A stretch of DNA of 64,000 nt. It comes from Phycobacter sedimenti (GTDB lineage: Bacteria; Pseudomonadota; Alphaproteobacteria; Rhodobacterales; Rhodobacteraceae). Under the pieces are notes generated by a model. The model saw only the letters and a program-made list of their open reading frames with translations. It was not told the DNA's origin and ran no database searches. Numbering within the stretch: position 1 is the stretch's first letter; each line of letters starts with the position of its first letter. Of the stretch, positions 63,021-64,000 are shown in pieces. Location: NCBI RefSeq assembly GCF_038148855.1, contig NZ_JBBVGR010000003.1:1-64000 (forward strand), written 5' to 3'. Made by a program: the position numbers and the translations under genes.

Positions 63021-63056
63021 CGCGGCCGGAACTGAACAGTTCCGGCCGCGATGTTT
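63021..63056 (+). terminator. Terminator after fliL
   Basis: CGCGGCCGGAACT (63021-63033) pairs exactly with AGTTCCGGCCGCG (63038-63050), followed by ATGTTTTT. It is a strong terminator for the nine-gene flagellar operon. Confidence 0.88.
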
Positions 63057-63177
63057 TTCAAAATGCTCACGATACGGCTGCGGCTGCGCCGCAAGTTCAT
63101 CCCGGCAACCGCATGTTCGAAAGCGCCCCCCTCACGGGAAGCGCCTCGATGCAGCGGTGCTCCGACAGCCTGTCGGC

Positions 63178-63576
63178 CTAAGACGACAGGCTCTCCTGAA
63201 GCGCCTTGATCCTTGCCATTCTGATCCGCTTGTGCTCGGCCTTGGCCATGTCTTCGATTGCGGTCTTGCGACCGAAAGACTTGCGCAGCTTGTCCATTGC
63301 CATCAGCTTTCTGGCTGTCACCTTGGCAAGCTCCATGTTCAACTCCCTGCGGGTCCGGATATGCCACCCTTCCCAAAGAAGATCGGCACCAAGCGCCTTC
63401 ATGGCATGGTCTTGATCTGCCTGCACCCGCGTTTCCAGCACCCGTTCCTGCAACTTGTTCAGTTGCCCGCGCAGCCGCGCTTCTTCGTCCAGCACAGGTT
63501 TCACTCGGGCATGTTCCCGCAGATATTGCGCATGAGTCACCGCAGCCATCTGATCCAGCATTTTTTTCTTTTTCAT
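63178..63576 (-). CDS. FliJ-like flagellar coiled-coil protein
   Basis: A 132-residue, highly basic, helical protein next to flhB: LREHARVKPVLDEEARLRGQLNKLQERVLETRVQADQDH suggests a long coiled coil (residues about 20-70). Size and location fit FliJ, the export ATPase stalk/chaperone escort, but similarity is weak and no motif settles it. It overlaps the flhB stop by 1 nt and so is translated with it. Confidence 0.7.
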   Translation of the reverse strand: MKKKKMLDQMAAVTHAQYLREHARVKPVLDEEARLRGQLNKLQERVLETRVQADQDHAMKALGADLLWEGWHIRTRRELNMELAKVTARKLMAMDKLRKSFGRKTAIEDMAKAEHKRIRMARIKALQESLSS

Positions 63577-64000
63577 CAGATCCCTCCTTTTGCCCGCTCC
63601 CGCATGGCTTCCGCAAAACGGATTGCCGCAGCCACAGGCGCATAATGTTCTTCCTGAATTTCCTGTCCGATCTCGATCGTCGCATGCAGCGCCCGTGCGG
63701 TGGGCGGATCGCTATGGATCGGTACGGCATTCTCATTGGCGACACGGCGGATCGCAGCGGCAACTTCGTCCACGCCCTTGGCCACGCATATTGGTGCTGA
63801 CCCTTTTTCACGGCTCCATTGCAAGGCCACCGCGTAGTGAGTCGGGTTGACGATAACCACATCAGCCTTCGGGACATCTGCCAGCATCTGCCCCATGGCG
63901 ATCTGTTGAGCCTTCTGCCGACGCTGCCCTTTCATATGAGGGTCACCTTCGGCATCCTTCATCTCGTCCTGGATTTCCTTGCGGGACATCATGTTTTTGC
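63576..64000 (-). CDS. flhB: Flagellar export switch protein FlhB (5' truncated by window)
   Basis: Only the C-terminal cytoplasmic domain is inside the window; the membrane part lies beyond 64000. The visible part has SRKEIQDEMKDAEGDP followed by the autocleavage motif NPTH (codons near 63837-63848), where cleavage between Asn and Pro switches substrate specificity. The frame continues upstream to the window edge, so the internal ATG at 63992 is not the true start. Confidence 0.95.
   Translation of the reverse strand, partial: KNMMSRKEIQDEMKDAEGDPHMKGQRRQKAQQIAMGQMLADVPKADVVIVNPTHYAVALQWSREKGSAPICVAKGVDEVAAAIRRVANENAVPIHSDPPTARALHATIEIGQEIQEEHYAPVAAAIRFAEAMRERAKGGI

Noticed and set aside
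62954..63877. 307-residue minus-strand frame across fliJ-like and flhB genes
   Set aside because: It is out of frame with the NPTH-bearing FlhB tail and reads through the fliL terminator; it is a shadow.

Overview
The window is a GC-rich, gene-dense alphaproteobacterial chromosome segment. It fits Rhodobacteraceae (Roseobacter group, Ruegeria/Phaeobacter-like). The reasons are a flagellar cluster carrying FlaF, FlbT and a DUF1217 protein, a perfect CtrA-type site, a serC-type RNA leader, a complete hut locus with HutF, and paired polyamine ABC systems. Genus and species are not assigned. About the first 180 bases are poly-G/poly-C low-complexity sequence and look like a contig-end artefact.

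Layout. 0.2-2.1 kb: acetyl-CoA acetyltransferase, divergent from an XRE-cupin regulator. 2.1-5.1 kb: a small membrane protein, then kbl-tdh (threonine to glycine). 5.3-6.6 kb: a PPP-family phosphatase and a His-rich membrane protein. 6.7-11.8 kb: the complete phosphorylated serine pathway (serC-serA on the minus strand, serB on the plus strand) with an AI-2E-type permease between them. 11.8-19.8 kb: TauE/SafE permease, class 3 asparaginase, IalB-like secreted protein, rlmN, LOG-family protein, a threonine/serine dehydratase with a GntR regulator, and dapD. 19.9-27.3 kb: the hut locus, hutI-H-G-U divergent from hutF-hutC, with two palindromes between the arms. 27.4-30.5 kb: a small conserved protein, a prokaryotic ionotropic-glutamate-receptor-like channel, and a choice-of-anchor-L/Hint protein with a CtrA box upstream. 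30.8-36.8 kb: dapE-GNAT-DUF2064, RNase R, and an MltB-type transglycosylase.

36.9-50.1 kb is a polyamine region. On the minus strand: GntR regulator, SpuC-like aminotransferase, ATPase, binding protein and two permeases, both unusually long. On the plus strand, divergent: PotF-like binding protein, ATPase, two permeases and a PuuB-like oxidase. An APH-family kinase converges on it.

51.0-64.0 kb is flagellar: flgD and fliK (minus); rod-binding protein, FlgN-like protein, flagellin, flaF, flbT and DUF1217 (plus); fliI (minus); flgB-flgC-fliE-fliQ-flgF-flgG-flgA-flgH-fliL (plus); FliJ-like protein and the C-terminus of flhB (minus, cut by the window end).

No tRNA, rRNA, CRISPR array, insertion sequence or phage gene was seen. 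The most unusual items are the glutamate-receptor-like channel without a TVGYG filter, the CtrA box before the Hint protein, and the two enlarged polyamine permeases.
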